A stretch of 64,000 bases of DNA from Euzebya tangerina. Its GTDB lineage: Bacteria > Actinomycetota > Nitriliruptoria > Euzebyales > Euzebyaceae. Shown here in pieces: positions 9,740-18,825 of this stretch. The stretch's first letter is position 1, and each line of letters starts with the position of its first letter. The translations under genes were made by a program, and so were the position numbers. Location: positions 1 through 64,000 of the forward strand of contig NZ_PPDK01000005.1 in the NCBI RefSeq assembly GCF_003074135.1, written 5' to 3'. The notes under the pieces were generated by a model. That model was given only the letters and a program-made list of their open reading frames with translations, was not told where the DNA came from and ran no database searches.

Positions 9740-11013
9740 TGGCCACCCGCCGGCCGCGCATCTGCCTGTTCGGCGCGTCGGACGACACCGGCAACCTCGG
9801 CGTCTCGGCGTTGATGACGGGCACGCTGCTGGGTCTGGCCAAGCGGCATCCCATGATGCACATGACCGTCTTCGATCACGGGCTTGGACACCGCGACGGC
9901 GAGTTGACCGCTCCCGATGGACAGACGGTGCCGTTCGACCGTCGCGGTGCGCGGATCGGACGCCGATACCACCGCGCGGAGAACCTGTGGACCATGAGCC
10001 TCGCCGCCCGGATCGGGGGGTGGGGGAACGCCGGGGCGCGGGCGGTGACCGACGCCGATGTCGTGCTGGACATCAGCGGCGGCGACAGCTTCACCGATCT
10101 CTATGGCCAACGTCGCTTCGATCAGGTGATCAAGTCAAAGCTGCTGGCCCTTCGGTGCGGCACGCCGCTGGTGCTGCTCCCCCAGACCTACGGGCCGTTC
10201 AGGCAGGAGCGCAACCGCAACGCAGCCGCAGACGTCCTGCGGCGCTCGACGCTGGCCTACGCCCGCGGCGCCGACGGGTTCCGGGCGCTGCAGGACCTGC
10301 TCGGCAACGACTTCGACCCGACCCGCCACCGCCAGGGCGTCGATGTTGCACTCACGATGCCGCCCCGACCGGTGAACAACGTCGTGGGCCAGCTGGTCCG
10401 CCGGGACGGTCGGCCGATCATCGGCCTGAACGTGAGCGGGCTGCTCTTCGGCAGGACGACCCGCCGCTACGACCTGACCATCGCCTACGACCGGGCCATC
10501 CTCGAGCTGGTCCAGCGTCTGCTGGCGAACTCAGACGCACGGATCGTGCTGATCCCGCACGTGACCGGTCAGGGGGAGTCCGATGCCGGAGCCAATCGAC
10601 GCGTGGCCGACGTCATCGCCGATCCGGCCAGGGTGGTGGCTGCCCCGCCGGGCCTCGATGCCCAGTCCACCAAGTGGCTCATCAGCCAGACCGACTGGTT
10701 CTGCGGGACCCGGATGCATGCCACCATCGCAGCGCTGTCGACCGGCACCCCGGTCGCTGCGATCGCCTACAGCCACAAGACTCGCGAGGTCTTCGAGACC
10801 TGCGGAATCCCGGACGAGGTCGCCGACGCCCGTGAGCTGTCCACGACGGAGCTGGTGGACCAGTTGTGGGGGTCGTGGACGCGCCGGGACCTCGTGACGG
10901 CCCAACTCGCTGCGGCCCGCGCGACCCTCCTGGGGGCCGCCGAGCGTCAGCTGGACGAGATCGCGGCGGCGTGCGGCGTTCGGGTGTCCGGGTCTGCAGC
11001 CCTGCCGCGCTGA
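9739..11013 (+). CDS. polysaccharide pyruvyl transferase family protein
   Basis: 424 residues beginning MATRRPRICLFGASDDTGN, with the start ATG overlapping the glycosyltransferase stop (TGATGG). Features of the family are the N-terminal DTGNLGVSALM glycine loop, DISGGDSFTDLYG, and the C-terminal GTRMHATIAALSTGTPVAAIAYSHK block. Enzymes of this family transfer pyruvate from phosphoenolpyruvate to sugars as ketals, giving the polymer negative charge; some members act differently (for example CsaB on wall polymers). It ends the SARP operon and faces the convergent sugar transferase gene 43 nt away. Confidence 0.88.
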   Translation: MATRRPRICLFGASDDTGNLGVSALMTGTLLGLAKRHPMMHMTVFDHGLGHRDGELTAPDGQTVPFDRRGARIGRRYHRAENLWTMSLAARIGGWGNAGARAVTDADVVLDISGGDSFTDLYGQRRFDQVIKSKLLALRCGTPLVLLPQTYGPFRQERNRNAAADVLRRSTLAYARGADGFRALQDLLGNDFDPTRHRQGVDVALTMPPRPVNNVVGQLVRRDGRPIIGLNVSGLLFGRTTRRYDLTIAYDRAILELVQRLLANSDARIVLIPHVTGQGESDAGANRRVADVIADPARVVAAPPGLDAQSTKWLISQTDWFCGTRMHATIAALSTGTPVAAIAYSHKTREVFETCGIPDEVADARELSTTELVDQLWGSWTRRDLVTAQLAAARATLLGAAERQLDEIAAACGVRVSGSAALPR

Positions 11014-11056
11014 GACGGCCTGCCCGACAGAGAGTCCGCTGCCCCGCTGAGGGCTC

Positions 11057-12634
11057 CTACGCCGCAGCCGTGCGCTCTGCAGACGCGTGGGTCCGCGGAG
11101 TCCTACCAACGGCACGCTTGGCTACATCGACCAGGCTCCGCACGCCACGGTGCATCACCACGGGGACGGTCGTCACCATGATCACGAAGTCGAGCCGCAG
11201 CGACCAGTTGTCCACGTAGTACAGGTCCAGCATCTCGTAGCTGAAGAAGCTGGGGTTGTCACGGGCCTCGACCTGCCACAGACCAGTCAGCCCGGGCAAG
11301 ACCCGATTGCGGTCGACCAGACGGCCTTCGAACGCCGCAGCTTCCTCGGGGAGGGCCGGGCGGGGCCCGACGAGGCTCATCTCACCGCGAAGGACGTTCA
11401 CGAGCTGGGGCAGTTCGTCGATGCTCGACGCGCGGAGGAAGCGACCCAGACGCGTGACCCGTGGGTCGTGGGCGATCTTGAACAGTGGCCCCGTTCGCTC
11501 GTTCTGCTGCGCGAGCGTGGCCTTGCGCTGCTCCGCATCGCAGACCATGGTCCGGAACTTCAGCAAGGTGAACGATCGGCCGTCTTGGCCGATCCGGCTC
11601 TGCCGGAACAGGACCGGCCCGTCGCCACCTGCGCGGATCCCCACGGCGGCCAGGGCGATGAGCGGTGAGGCCAGAGCCAGCACAACGGCGGAACCGACGA
11701 TGTCGACGGAACGCTTCACGGCCGCCTGCCAGGTGCGCGCATGGCGGGTTCGCACACGGACCATCGAGCCGACACCGAGCGTCGACAGCTTGATGGCGCT
11801 GGGATCAAGCCCGCCGAGACCAGCCGACACGTTGATGTCGACCCGCTCCGACTGCAACTCGCGGAGCGCGGTTCCGAGCGCATCCGGCCCCAACCCGCCG
11901 CCCGCGATCACGATCGAGGTGGCGCCAGCCGATTGCGTGATCCTGCGGATGTGGTGCAGGGTGCCGAGCCACGGCAGGCCGCGCAGGCCGGGGTGAATGT
12001 CGAGTGGGTGGCCGACCCGCCCGACGACGGTGAGCGCCAATTCGGGGTACTCGCTCATCAGTCGGTACAGCCAGGTGGCCTCTTCATCGTCACCAACCAG
12101 GACGACGCGCTGCGGGCTGGTCCAGTGCTCCGGCAGCCGTCGTGCCACAACCCGGGTGAGTGCACGTCCGATCGCCAAGCCGAACACCAGGACCACGCTG
12201 AACACCGCAACACGGGTCAGGTGGAGCGGAGGCAGCAAGGTCGCCTGCACCAGCAGGAGGGCCAGTCCGACCTCCAACGAAACCGCCGCGAGCTCCATGG
12301 TCTCGACGGTCCGGGCCTTGCCCAGGGAGACGCTCTGCCGGCGGCCGACACCCAAGCGGAGCAGCGCTACCGCGACGGCCACCCCGACGATCTGCAGGGT
12401 CTGCACTGCGGACTGACCGCTACCGAGGACGCCGAACCCGACCGCACCGACAGCGCTCAGGTCAACCAGACGAGCCACCACACGCCAGTGGCGAGGACTG
12501 CGTAGCCCCGCATCCGGCAGGGACGGCTCACGTGCTGCCGGCGACGTGGACTCGACGCGGACGTCGGTCTCGACGTTCCGTGTCGCCGAGCCGGTATCCC
12601 GCAGGTTGATGACGACGTGATTGCCCTGGGTCAT
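11057..12634 (-). CDS. polyprenyl-phosphate sugar-1-phosphate transferase (WbaP/ExoY-type)
   Basis: 525 residues. The N-terminal part has several hydrophobic segments and a CoA-binding-3-like Rossmann domain (RVVLVGDDEEATWLYRL), and the C-terminal 200 residues are the catalytic domain: LLKFRTM, DPRVTRLGRFLRASSIDELP, SLVGPRPALPEE and PGLTGLWQV. It starts repeat-unit synthesis by moving a hexose-1-phosphate from a UDP-sugar to undecaprenyl phosphate. The ATG at 12634 overlaps the stop of the upstream glycosyltransferase gene (ATGA), so the two are translationally coupled and probably read from the element at 13680-13697. Confidence 0.93.
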   Translation of the reverse strand: MTQGNHVVINLRDTGSATRNVETDVRVESTSPAAREPSLPDAGLRSPRHWRVVARLVDLSAVGAVGFGVLGSGQSAVQTLQIVGVAVAVALLRLGVGRRQSVSLGKARTVETMELAAVSLEVGLALLLVQATLLPPLHLTRVAVFSVVLVFGLAIGRALTRVVARRLPEHWTSPQRVVLVGDDEEATWLYRLMSEYPELALTVVGRVGHPLDIHPGLRGLPWLGTLHHIRRITQSAGATSIVIAGGGLGPDALGTALRELQSERVDINVSAGLGGLDPSAIKLSTLGVGSMVRVRTRHARTWQAAVKRSVDIVGSAVVLALASPLIALAAVGIRAGGDGPVLFRQSRIGQDGRSFTLLKFRTMVCDAEQRKATLAQQNERTGPLFKIAHDPRVTRLGRFLRASSIDELPQLVNVLRGEMSLVGPRPALPEEAAAFEGRLVDRNRVLPGLTGLWQVEARDNPSFFSYEMLDLYYVDNWSLRLDFVIMVTTVPVVMHRGVRSLVDVAKRAVGRTPRTHASAERTAAA

Positions 12635-13635
12635 GCTGCCCTCGTCAGCGGTCGCGTGCGCTCGGTGCTCCGCGGTTCCTCGTCCAGCTCGAATGGTTGG
12701 ACACCGGAACGCATGCATCCGCGGCTCGCCGCCGCCGTCAGGGTGGCCCGGTCGAGCTGATCGGGGTCCGACACCGTCGCCAACCCGAGACGCTCGACCT
12801 CGGTTGCGGTGATCCGCTGGTGGTTGTCCACGTGTTCGTCGTGGTCGGGGTCGCGGGGTAGGACGACCGGATGCTTTCCCGCCTGGAGGCAGCTCAGGAT
12901 CACGCCGGTCCCCGCGTGTGCAACGACCACGTCGGCCCACTCGAAGAGCATCGACATCTCGTCCGCCGGGATGAGTGCCTCGCAGCGACCCGGCAGCGAC
13001 TCCTCTGACGTGGTCACACCGAGCTGCCAGACGACGGTGTCGGCTCGGCCGAGATTCCGCCGCACGGCCTGCACCAACCGAGGAAAGGTGTAGGAGGGGT
13101 GGGTTCCGAGGCTCACCAACACCTTCAGGCCCCTCGTGGGCTCAGGTCGTGGTCGCGAGGGCATGAAGCCCTCGTAGATCGACCCGACGAACTGCCAGCG
13201 CCCACCCGCCCAGTCTGGATACTGGGTGTACAGCTTGACGCCGGGAGCCAGGGCTTCGAGCAGTCGACCGCTCAGTGACGGCCCGGTCACCCGTGACGCG
13301 CTCTCGATGTAGTGCGTGGGGATGCCCAGCTGGGCCGACTGCATGAGATAGGGAACCGCGATGCCGGCGCCGGTGCTGATGACGCGTTCGATGTGACCAC
13401 CTGCGAGGACTCGATTGGCTCCACGCCAGTTCCGGGCGGCGTTGCCCAGATGGCGGGTCGACGGCCCGTAGCCGCGGACGAAGTGATCGTGGGCCAGCGT
13501 GCTCTCGGCGTGGAGATCGTCGTAAGACACCCAACTCGATGGCCCGAGTGCCGGCTGCAGCCGCCGGGACAACATCCGAAGCTGTGTCAGGTGACCGCCG
13601 GCCGAGGCCACCATCAGGGTCGTTGCCTGTCTCAT
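12631..13635 (-). CDS. glycosyltransferase, Alg14-Alg13-type fusion (GT28-like)
   Basis: 334 residues. The N-terminal half resembles Alg14/EpsE-type membrane partners (VASAGGHLTQLRML, ISTGAGIAVPYL, ESASRVTGPSLSG) and the C-terminal half resembles Alg13/GT28 catalytic partners (VSLGTHPSYTFPRLV, ADVVVAHAGTGVILSCLQAG, PRDPDHDEHVDNHQ). In many bacteria these are two proteins; here they are one chain. It likely adds the second sugar to the lipid-linked primer made by the coupled sugar transferase. The ATG at 13635 is preceded by GGAGGAG on the minus strand; the frame is open further upstream, but that part has no family match. Confidence 0.88.
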   Translation of the reverse strand: MRQATTLMVASAGGHLTQLRMLSRRLQPALGPSSWVSYDDLHAESTLAHDHFVRGYGPSTRHLGNAARNWRGANRVLAGGHIERVISTGAGIAVPYLMQSAQLGIPTHYIESASRVTGPSLSGRLLEALAPGVKLYTQYPDWAGGRWQFVGSIYEGFMPSRPRPEPTRGLKVLVSLGTHPSYTFPRLVQAVRRNLGRADTVVWQLGVTTSEESLPGRCEALIPADEMSMLFEWADVVVAHAGTGVILSCLQAGKHPVVLPRDPDHDEHVDNHQRITATEVERLGLATVSDPDQLDRATLTAAASRGCMRSGVQPFELDEEPRSTERTRPLTRAA

Positions 13636-13679
13636 GTCAGACTCCTCCGATTGCTGTCGAACCCAGCATCGGAGCGGGC

Positions 13680-13697
13680 TGTCAAGACCTCGCAAAA
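13680..13697 (-). promoter_or_regulatory. shared polysaccharide-operon element, copy B
   Basis: On the plus strand this reads TGTCAA-GACCT-CGCAAAA; on the coding (minus) strand it is TTTTGCG, 5 nt, TTGACA. It lies 45 nt upstream of the glycosyltransferase start at 13635. The same 12 fixed bases with the same 5-nt spacing occur upstream of two other operons. The sequence 17 nt after TTGACA is not A/T-rich, which suggests activator dependence. Confidence 0.7.
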
Positions 13698-13726
13698 CGC
13701 AGCAATGGACCCAGCGGACCCCGTCC

Positions 13727-14671
13727 TCAGCCGCTCCTGGAACCTGCGACGTGTGGAGCCCAGCCCGAGAGGTCGAGTCCTGTCAGCGCTGCCAACTCAC
13801 GATTGTCGGCGGCGAACTGATCGTCGATCTCTCGGAGGACGCTGCGATCGGACGGATCCAGGACCTCCTTCGAGGAGAACTGCCAGCGGTCGTAGAGGCG
13901 CTTCACAGGCCGGGCCATCGTTCGGTAGCCGGGCAGTCGCCTCAGTGATGGAAGCACCGACCGGAGCGCCGTGTCGCCTGCGGCGACTCGGGGTGCGCGA
14001 CTGGTGTTGTGGGCTCGGAGTGAGTGGTTGTCGTAGAAGGCCGGATCGATGCCGACGTGTCTGGCTATGCCCGCGACCACAGCGATCGGGCTTTCGACCA
14101 GATCCTCGAAGAGCACCGTGTGGATGCGGTCGCGCCCAAGCCGGTCGTACCACGATGACAGGTAGGTGACGTACCGCGAGTGGTCGAGGGTGCCCGCGAG
14201 GATGGTCATGCTGCCCGGTATTTCCCGCCCTTGGAGCCGTTCGACGAATTCGGCGAAGGAGACGCGTCGATCCAGGGCTCCCTGGCGGTTGCGGGCGTAG
14301 TTGTACATCGAGTACACGCGGTCGGATGGGCGCCGGAGGCTGAAGACGACCTTGACGTCCTCGAGTCGCTCCAGCACCTGGAGAGGCGTGTGCTGATACA
14401 TGTAGTCCGGCGTTGCGTCCATCACGACGCGGTGCCGGTCGGCCCGGTACTCGGGGAAGAACTGGCGGTAGCCCGCCATCCCGTGAACCGACACGTTCGC
14501 TGCCTGCCGGGCCAGCGAGTGGTCCCGATCGAACAGGAATCGGGTCTCCTTCGGCTGGGCCGGACAGACAGCAGGGTGCAGTGCCAGGTACTCGTACAGC
14601 GAGGTGGTGCCGCACCGTGCCGCGCCCGCGATGACGAGGTTCGGGTACAGGCTGTCGCGGTCACGGTGCAT
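13727..14671 (-). CDS. sulfotransferase
   Basis: 314-residue soluble PAPS-dependent sulfotransferase. The 5'-phosphosulfate loop is IAGAARCGTTSLYEYL near residues 14-29 and the 3'-phosphate site is SLRRPSDRVYSMYNY. It probably sulfates a sugar of the exported polymer or its lipid-linked unit. The chosen start (MHRDRDSLYPNLVIAG, 14671) overlaps the stop of the ligase gene by 11 nt; a longer frame adds only Pro/Ser-rich residues. It is the last gene of the 18693-13727 operon. I saw no PAPS-synthesis genes in the window. Confidence 0.88.
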   Translation of the reverse strand: MHRDRDSLYPNLVIAGAARCGTTSLYEYLALHPAVCPAQPKETRFLFDRDHSLARQAANVSVHGMAGYRQFFPEYRADRHRVVMDATPDYMYQHTPLQVLERLEDVKVVFSLRRPSDRVYSMYNYARNRQGALDRRVSFAEFVERLQGREIPGSMTILAGTLDHSRYVTYLSSWYDRLGRDRIHTVLFEDLVESPIAVVAGIARHVGIDPAFYDNHSLRAHNTSRAPRVAAGDTALRSVLPSLRRLPGYRTMARPVKRLYDRWQFSSKEVLDPSDRSVLREIDDQFAADNRELAALTGLDLSGWAPHVAGSRSG

Positions 14672-16088
14672 GTGCGTCCACCGTGTTGTGACGGGTGGGG
14701 GCGACGGTTGGGGGAACGGCGAGGGGTCTGATGCCCAGCTCTCGTTCACGCTGCCGCATCCGCTCCAGTCGAACGATCGTGTACAGGGCGCCCGCGCATC
14801 CCATCAGCACGAACAGCGTGCCGTACAGGATGCGGTAGAAGAAGGCGTCGAATGTCGCCAGGCTGCTGGTGATCGCCAGGATCGAACTGGCGAGTGCCTG
14901 CCCGAGATGGCGTGTCTCGGCAGCCTGGGAGAGCACGCCCGCTCGATGTGCCAGCGCGGCAGCGCCGAGCAGCAGCAGAAGGGTGAGGCCAAGACCCAGA
15001 AGCCCGTTCTGAATGGCAGTGCGATACAGCTCGTTGTCCAGCAGGAAGTAGTCCTCCTGGTTGTAGGTCCCGAACCCGATGCCAACCACGGGTGACTCCC
15101 GGACCAGCTCGACGACGCGCGGGAACCGCTCGGTGCGTGCCGTGATGCTCGGGTCGCTACCGGCATTGAGGATCAGGCTGCGGATGGTGCCGAGCAGGCC
15201 AGGAACCACTGCCCACATCGCACAACAGAAGACGCCACCCATCACCGCCATGTGGAGCCGTCGACGCGCGGACCACGCAAGGCTGAGCGTCAGCAGACCG
15301 ACGACCGCGGCCACCATGGCAGAGCGGCTCAACGACATGGCGCCTCCAGCACCGAGGAGGAGGACGGCGGTGGTCGCCAGACGGCGTACACGCCGGGACG
15401 GCCCGTAGAAGGCGTGATGCAAGGCGATCGGGATCAAGCCGACGCACACGACGCCGTACTCGATGGGATGAAGCGCCGTACCGAAGGGGCGATTGAAGAT
15501 GGACCGAGAACCGACGCCGAACAACTCGCTCTTGAGCGTCAAGCCAGGAACGCGGATGAACTGGACCGGGTCGAAGCCGGTGGTGAACTGGATAACGCCG
15601 ATCAATGCCATCAGCGCGCCGACGGCTGTCAGCCGACGCGTGAAGGTGTCCAGACGATCACGCTCGCGGACACCCTCGGCGATCAGCATGGCGACGCCGC
15701 TGCCCGCGATGAGCGCGGCGAAGCTCCGGAGTGAACTGTTGGCCTCCACATCCGACAGATGGCGAAGCCAGGCAAAGCACAAGCTGACCCCGCAGAACCA
15801 GACGTAGGCACCCATCAGCCACCGCAGCGGCTGCGGCTCCTGGGGGAGCGCCAGCGCAGGGTTGATTCGTGAGAGGAACCACCACAGTGCGCAGACCAGC
15901 GCGAGCATCACGGCGGGTGTTCCGATGTCGCTCAGTGGGCCGACGACCAGCCGCGCCGGCAGGACGTAGAGGAAGCCGAGATAGACGGTGAGGACGGCTA
16001 CCGGGTCCCGACGACTCATCTGGGACGCCAGGAAGAGACCGACCAAGCCCACCCCCGCGACTGCCAGGAGCAGCAGCAACGTGACCAT
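14661..16088 (-). CDS. O-antigen ligase / Wzy polymerase family membrane protein
   Basis: 475 residues with about a dozen hydrophobic segments. The large external loop and following block (ITARTERFPRVVELVRESPVVGIGFGTYN) match the Wzy_C/O-antigen-ligase pattern. Beside Wzz and Wzx it is most likely the polymerase that joins flipped repeat units outside the membrane, rather than an LPS ligase, because this is a Gram-positive-type genome. Its start overlaps the Wzz stop by one base (TGATG). Confidence 0.88.
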   Translation of the reverse strand: MVTLLLLLAVAGVGLVGLFLASQMSRRDPVAVLTVYLGFLYVLPARLVVGPLSDIGTPAVMLALVCALWWFLSRINPALALPQEPQPLRWLMGAYVWFCGVSLCFAWLRHLSDVEANSSLRSFAALIAGSGVAMLIAEGVRERDRLDTFTRRLTAVGALMALIGVIQFTTGFDPVQFIRVPGLTLKSELFGVGSRSIFNRPFGTALHPIEYGVVCVGLIPIALHHAFYGPSRRVRRLATTAVLLLGAGGAMSLSRSAMVAAVVGLLTLSLAWSARRRLHMAVMGGVFCCAMWAVVPGLLGTIRSLILNAGSDPSITARTERFPRVVELVRESPVVGIGFGTYNQEDYFLLDNELYRTAIQNGLLGLGLTLLLLLGAAALAHRAGVLSQAAETRHLGQALASSILAITSSLATFDAFFYRILYGTLFVLMGCAGALYTIVRLERMRQRERELGIRPLAVPPTVAPTRHNTVDAHAP

Positions 16089-17260
16089 CAGGCAGCGGCG
16101 TCGGTCCGGGGCCGGCGCCGCCGCAGGCGCTGGCGGGAAGCCTCTCGCGACTCCGGACGCTCTGTGTTCGTGGTCGGCGTCGTCTCAGCGTCCTTCACCG
16201 CAGGTGGGGGTGGAACGTTCGTGGCGACGAAGCCCGACGCACCCGCGTGCGAGGCCTGGTTCGAGCGACGCCGGGCGATCCCGTCGACTGCCAGCGCCAG
16301 CATGACGGACGCGAGGACGCCGAGTGCAGCCAGCGTGACCAGAGGCCGTGTCAGATTGGTCGAGAGCAGCGCTGCCTCGCGAGGCGTGACGAGCCCTAGG
16401 AGTTGCAGGCGTTCCGTCGAAGCCACGCCCGCGGCGTCCTGCAATTCGTCGAGTCGAGCAGACAGTGCCGAGTTCAGCCGTTCGTACACGGCGATGGTCT
16501 CGTCGGCCGATGTTCCGGTCACCTGGAGCGCGATGATGGGAGCGCTGTCGCGTCCCTCGGCACCGACCGCGAACTCGACCTCCTCCCCGAGGCCAAGCGC
16601 ATCGATGAACCCCGGATCCTGCATGCCGGCGGTGAGGACTCGCACGGTGTAGGCATTGGCCCCGTACGGGTTGCTGCCCACAGCGAAGTTGGAGATGATG
16701 GCAGACCCACGGGCAACGTAGTGGATGAGCGCTGGAGACTCGGCTGTCGTGATGGTGAGGTACTCGGCCGCAGCCATGGTTGGTTCGGACAGGACCACGA
16801 ATGCATCGGAGCCGGTGCCGAGGTCATCTGCCTGCTGACGTTGCAGCAGCTCAGCCTCAGCACGTTCGAGGAGGACCGCCACCGTGTCGGACAGACCGTC
16901 AGGGGCCGTGCCTGAGGCCTCGATGTTGATGATGCCACCGTTCTCCTGAGGCTGGATGCTGTACTGCGTCGGCAGACCACGGGCCTCCAGATCTTGGACG
17001 ACCTCGTCGCTGCGGAGGATCTCCGCAACAATGAAGTTGTTGACGGTGCGCGCCTGGCTGGATGCCCCCTCTTCCTGACCGACAGCCCGCTGCAGGAGGA
17101 CCGAGCCAACAGCCTCATACTCGGGTTCGATGCGCTCCGACAGTTGCCACAGCCCGACGCCTGTGAGCACGAGGACAGGCAGGACGATCATCCAACGGCG
17201 AAGGGTGATCTTGGCCACGGTGAAGATGTCCATCCCCATGGTCTGGTCTTGCGTGGTCAT
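16088..17260 (-). CDS. Wzz-like chain-length determinant protein
   Basis: 390 residues with one membrane segment near the N-terminus (about 24-41, IVLPVLVLTGVGLWQL), a large external domain, and a second near 310-330 (PLVTLAALGVLASVMLALAV), followed by a basic cytoplasmic tail (RQRLRRRRPRTDAAA). This is the polysaccharide co-polymerase layout that sets chain length. No Walker motifs follow, so a BY-kinase domain is absent. It overlaps its upstream neighbour by 4 nt and its downstream one by 1 nt. Confidence 0.85.
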   Translation of the reverse strand: MTTQDQTMGMDIFTVAKITLRRWMIVLPVLVLTGVGLWQLSERIEPEYEAVGSVLLQRAVGQEEGASSQARTVNNFIVAEILRSDEVVQDLEARGLPTQYSIQPQENGGIINIEASGTAPDGLSDTVAVLLERAEAELLQRQQADDLGTGSDAFVVLSEPTMAAAEYLTITTAESPALIHYVARGSAIISNFAVGSNPYGANAYTVRVLTAGMQDPGFIDALGLGEEVEFAVGAEGRDSAPIIALQVTGTSADETIAVYERLNSALSARLDELQDAAGVASTERLQLLGLVTPREAALLSTNLTRPLVTLAALGVLASVMLALAVDGIARRRSNQASHAGASGFVATNVPPPPAVKDAETTPTTNTERPESREASRQRLRRRRPRTDAAA

Positions 17261-18693
17261 ACCGTCTCCTGAGTGATGAGGGACTCGCTCTTGGTGGTCC
17301 TGCGTCCTGGGCGACCAACGGCCACCAGAGTCGGGTGGGTCAGGTCGAATGCGGGTCGTCGCAGATGCGTGCCGAGGCGACGCAGCCGTCTGCCATCGAC
17401 CCGCTCGATGTCAAGGCCGGCCAGCTCCATCCACGCCGACAGCCGTCTCCAGTTCGACCGATGAATCCCACAGCGCGCGAACCCTGCCCGAGCGGGCGGG
17501 AGCGGATGCGACGTTCGGCGGAGGCGCAGTTGCAGCGCGTGCTGGCGCATGTTGGGGGCCGTCACGATGATCTGGCCGTCCGCCGAGAGCAGTCCGCGGA
17601 GCTCGGCCAGCAACGCCGGCGGATTGGGCACCCGATGGATCAGGTCGTGGATCCAGATGGCGTCAAAGCGCTCGCCGGCCAGCCGAGCCAGTGCATCGTC
17701 GAAGTTGGGGGCGACGGTCTGCAGGCCTCGATGCCGTGCGAGGGCGCCGACGATGTCATCGACGGGAACGCCGACGACTCGGGCCGCATCGGGAAACAGT
17801 GCAAGCTCGACCTCACCCGTCGTACTCCCGACGCTCAGGACCTGTCCGGTGGTCATGGCGGCATGGCGCCAGAGATGCTCAGGGATCTCCTGGTCGAAGT
17901 ACCGGCGATTCCACCGCGTCGTTTCAACGTCGGTCTCGGTCTGTACCAGGGTCCGACCGTCGAGTTGCCCATCGCGAAGGCGACGGAGCGCGCTGACCTG
18001 CAACCGGAAGTCCTCGGCACCGATCCCGTCACCGCCACGATTGCTGTCGGACAGGTGGCAGACGACGAACTCGTCCACCCGATCGAGGCAGATCAGCCAC
18101 TCGAGGCCACCACGTGTGTAGAAGTTGCTGGTTGCCGAGGCGCCCTCAGCCACCTCATCGACTGGCAGCGTCGTCAGACGACCGGCATCGATTGCGCAGG
18201 TCAATTGCTTCGCCGACACCACGTACATCGCCGAGTGCATGTCGGTGAAGGCCGCGAACCCCAGCCCGTCGATGGTACGGAGCGAGGAGGGCTGCCAGTG
18301 GTGGACCGTACGAAAGGACCGGTGCGTGCAGTCGCCGGAGGGCCGGGGCTGGCACCGGAGAAAGCCTGGCACGATCTCGACGGGGAGTCGCTCGTTCAGC
18401 TCGCTGAAGGACGACAGGTTCTGCTCAGTCACGAGTATGTCGCCCGCGCTGTAGACGAACAGGTCATAGCGGTCGACTCGCTCGGCGAAGAGCTGTGCGT
18501 GGCCAAGCGGAAGCGATCCCACACCATGCAGCGGCACCACCGTTGCGTTCAAGCCCGATGTGAGGCCTGGCTCGTTCGATAGCACGACCACATCGACATC
18601 GAAGTCGGTCATCGCCTCGTACGACCGAATGATCCGGTCGAGGAACGCCGCCTCGGGTCTTCCGGGGCTGGCAATCGCCACTAGCACTCGCAA
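17257..18693 (-). CDS. two-domain protein: glycosyltransferase-like N-terminus and SAM methyltransferase-like C-terminus
   Basis: 478 residues. The first half (MRVLVAIASPGRPEAAFLDRI...) resembles the Rossmann-type start of a sugar enzyme, with FVYSAGDILVTE as a possible active-site segment, but I do not recognise the family. The second half has a class I methyltransferase pattern (VLSVGSTTGEVELALFPDA, DAIWIHDLIHRVPNPPALLAELRGLL, GQIIVTAPN). The start is TTG at 18691-18693 with a strong GGAGGA site 8 nt away. It heads the 18693-13727 operon. A role in modifying the repeat unit is inferred from position only. Confidence 0.75.
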   Translation of the reverse strand: MRVLVAIASPGRPEAAFLDRIIRSYEAMTDFDVDVVVLSNEPGLTSGLNATVVPLHGVGSLPLGHAQLFAERVDRYDLFVYSAGDILVTEQNLSSFSELNERLPVEIVPGFLRCQPRPSGDCTHRSFRTVHHWQPSSLRTIDGLGFAAFTDMHSAMYVVSAKQLTCAIDAGRLTTLPVDEVAEGASATSNFYTRGGLEWLICLDRVDEFVVCHLSDSNRGGDGIGAEDFRLQVSALRRLRDGQLDGRTLVQTETDVETTRWNRRYFDQEIPEHLWRHAAMTTGQVLSVGSTTGEVELALFPDAARVVGVPVDDIVGALARHRGLQTVAPNFDDALARLAGERFDAIWIHDLIHRVPNPPALLAELRGLLSADGQIIVTAPNMRQHALQLRLRRTSHPLPPARAGFARCGIHRSNWRRLSAWMELAGLDIERVDGRRLRRLGTHLRRPAFDLTHPTLVAVGRPGRRTTKSESLITQETV

Positions 18694-18744
18694 CGATCAA
18701 TCCTCCGCGGTGTCGTCTGCTGAGTCGCCACAGTGCGGTCGTCC

Positions 18745-18762
18745 CGTCAATCGGGCGCAAAA
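18745..18762 (-). promoter_or_regulatory. shared polysaccharide-operon element, copy C
   Basis: The plus strand reads CGTCAA-TCGGG-CGCAAAA; the minus strand reads TTTTGCG, 5 nt, TTGACG, then after 14 nt TGG-CGAC, as in copy D. It is 52 nt upstream of the TTG start at 18693, in the divergent gap before the asparagine-synthase-like gene. Confidence 0.7.
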
Positions 18763-18825
18763 TGGCGCGCGCTCCATGTCCCGACCGACTTGACCCGTCC
18801 GCGGCCGCCATGATCAGATGAGGCG

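Noticed and set aside
18790-18819. A sixth shared element upstream of the asparagine-synthase-like gene (TTGACC)
   Set aside because: The upstream repeat is absent and the -10-side bases do not line up; kept only as a possible ordinary promoter.
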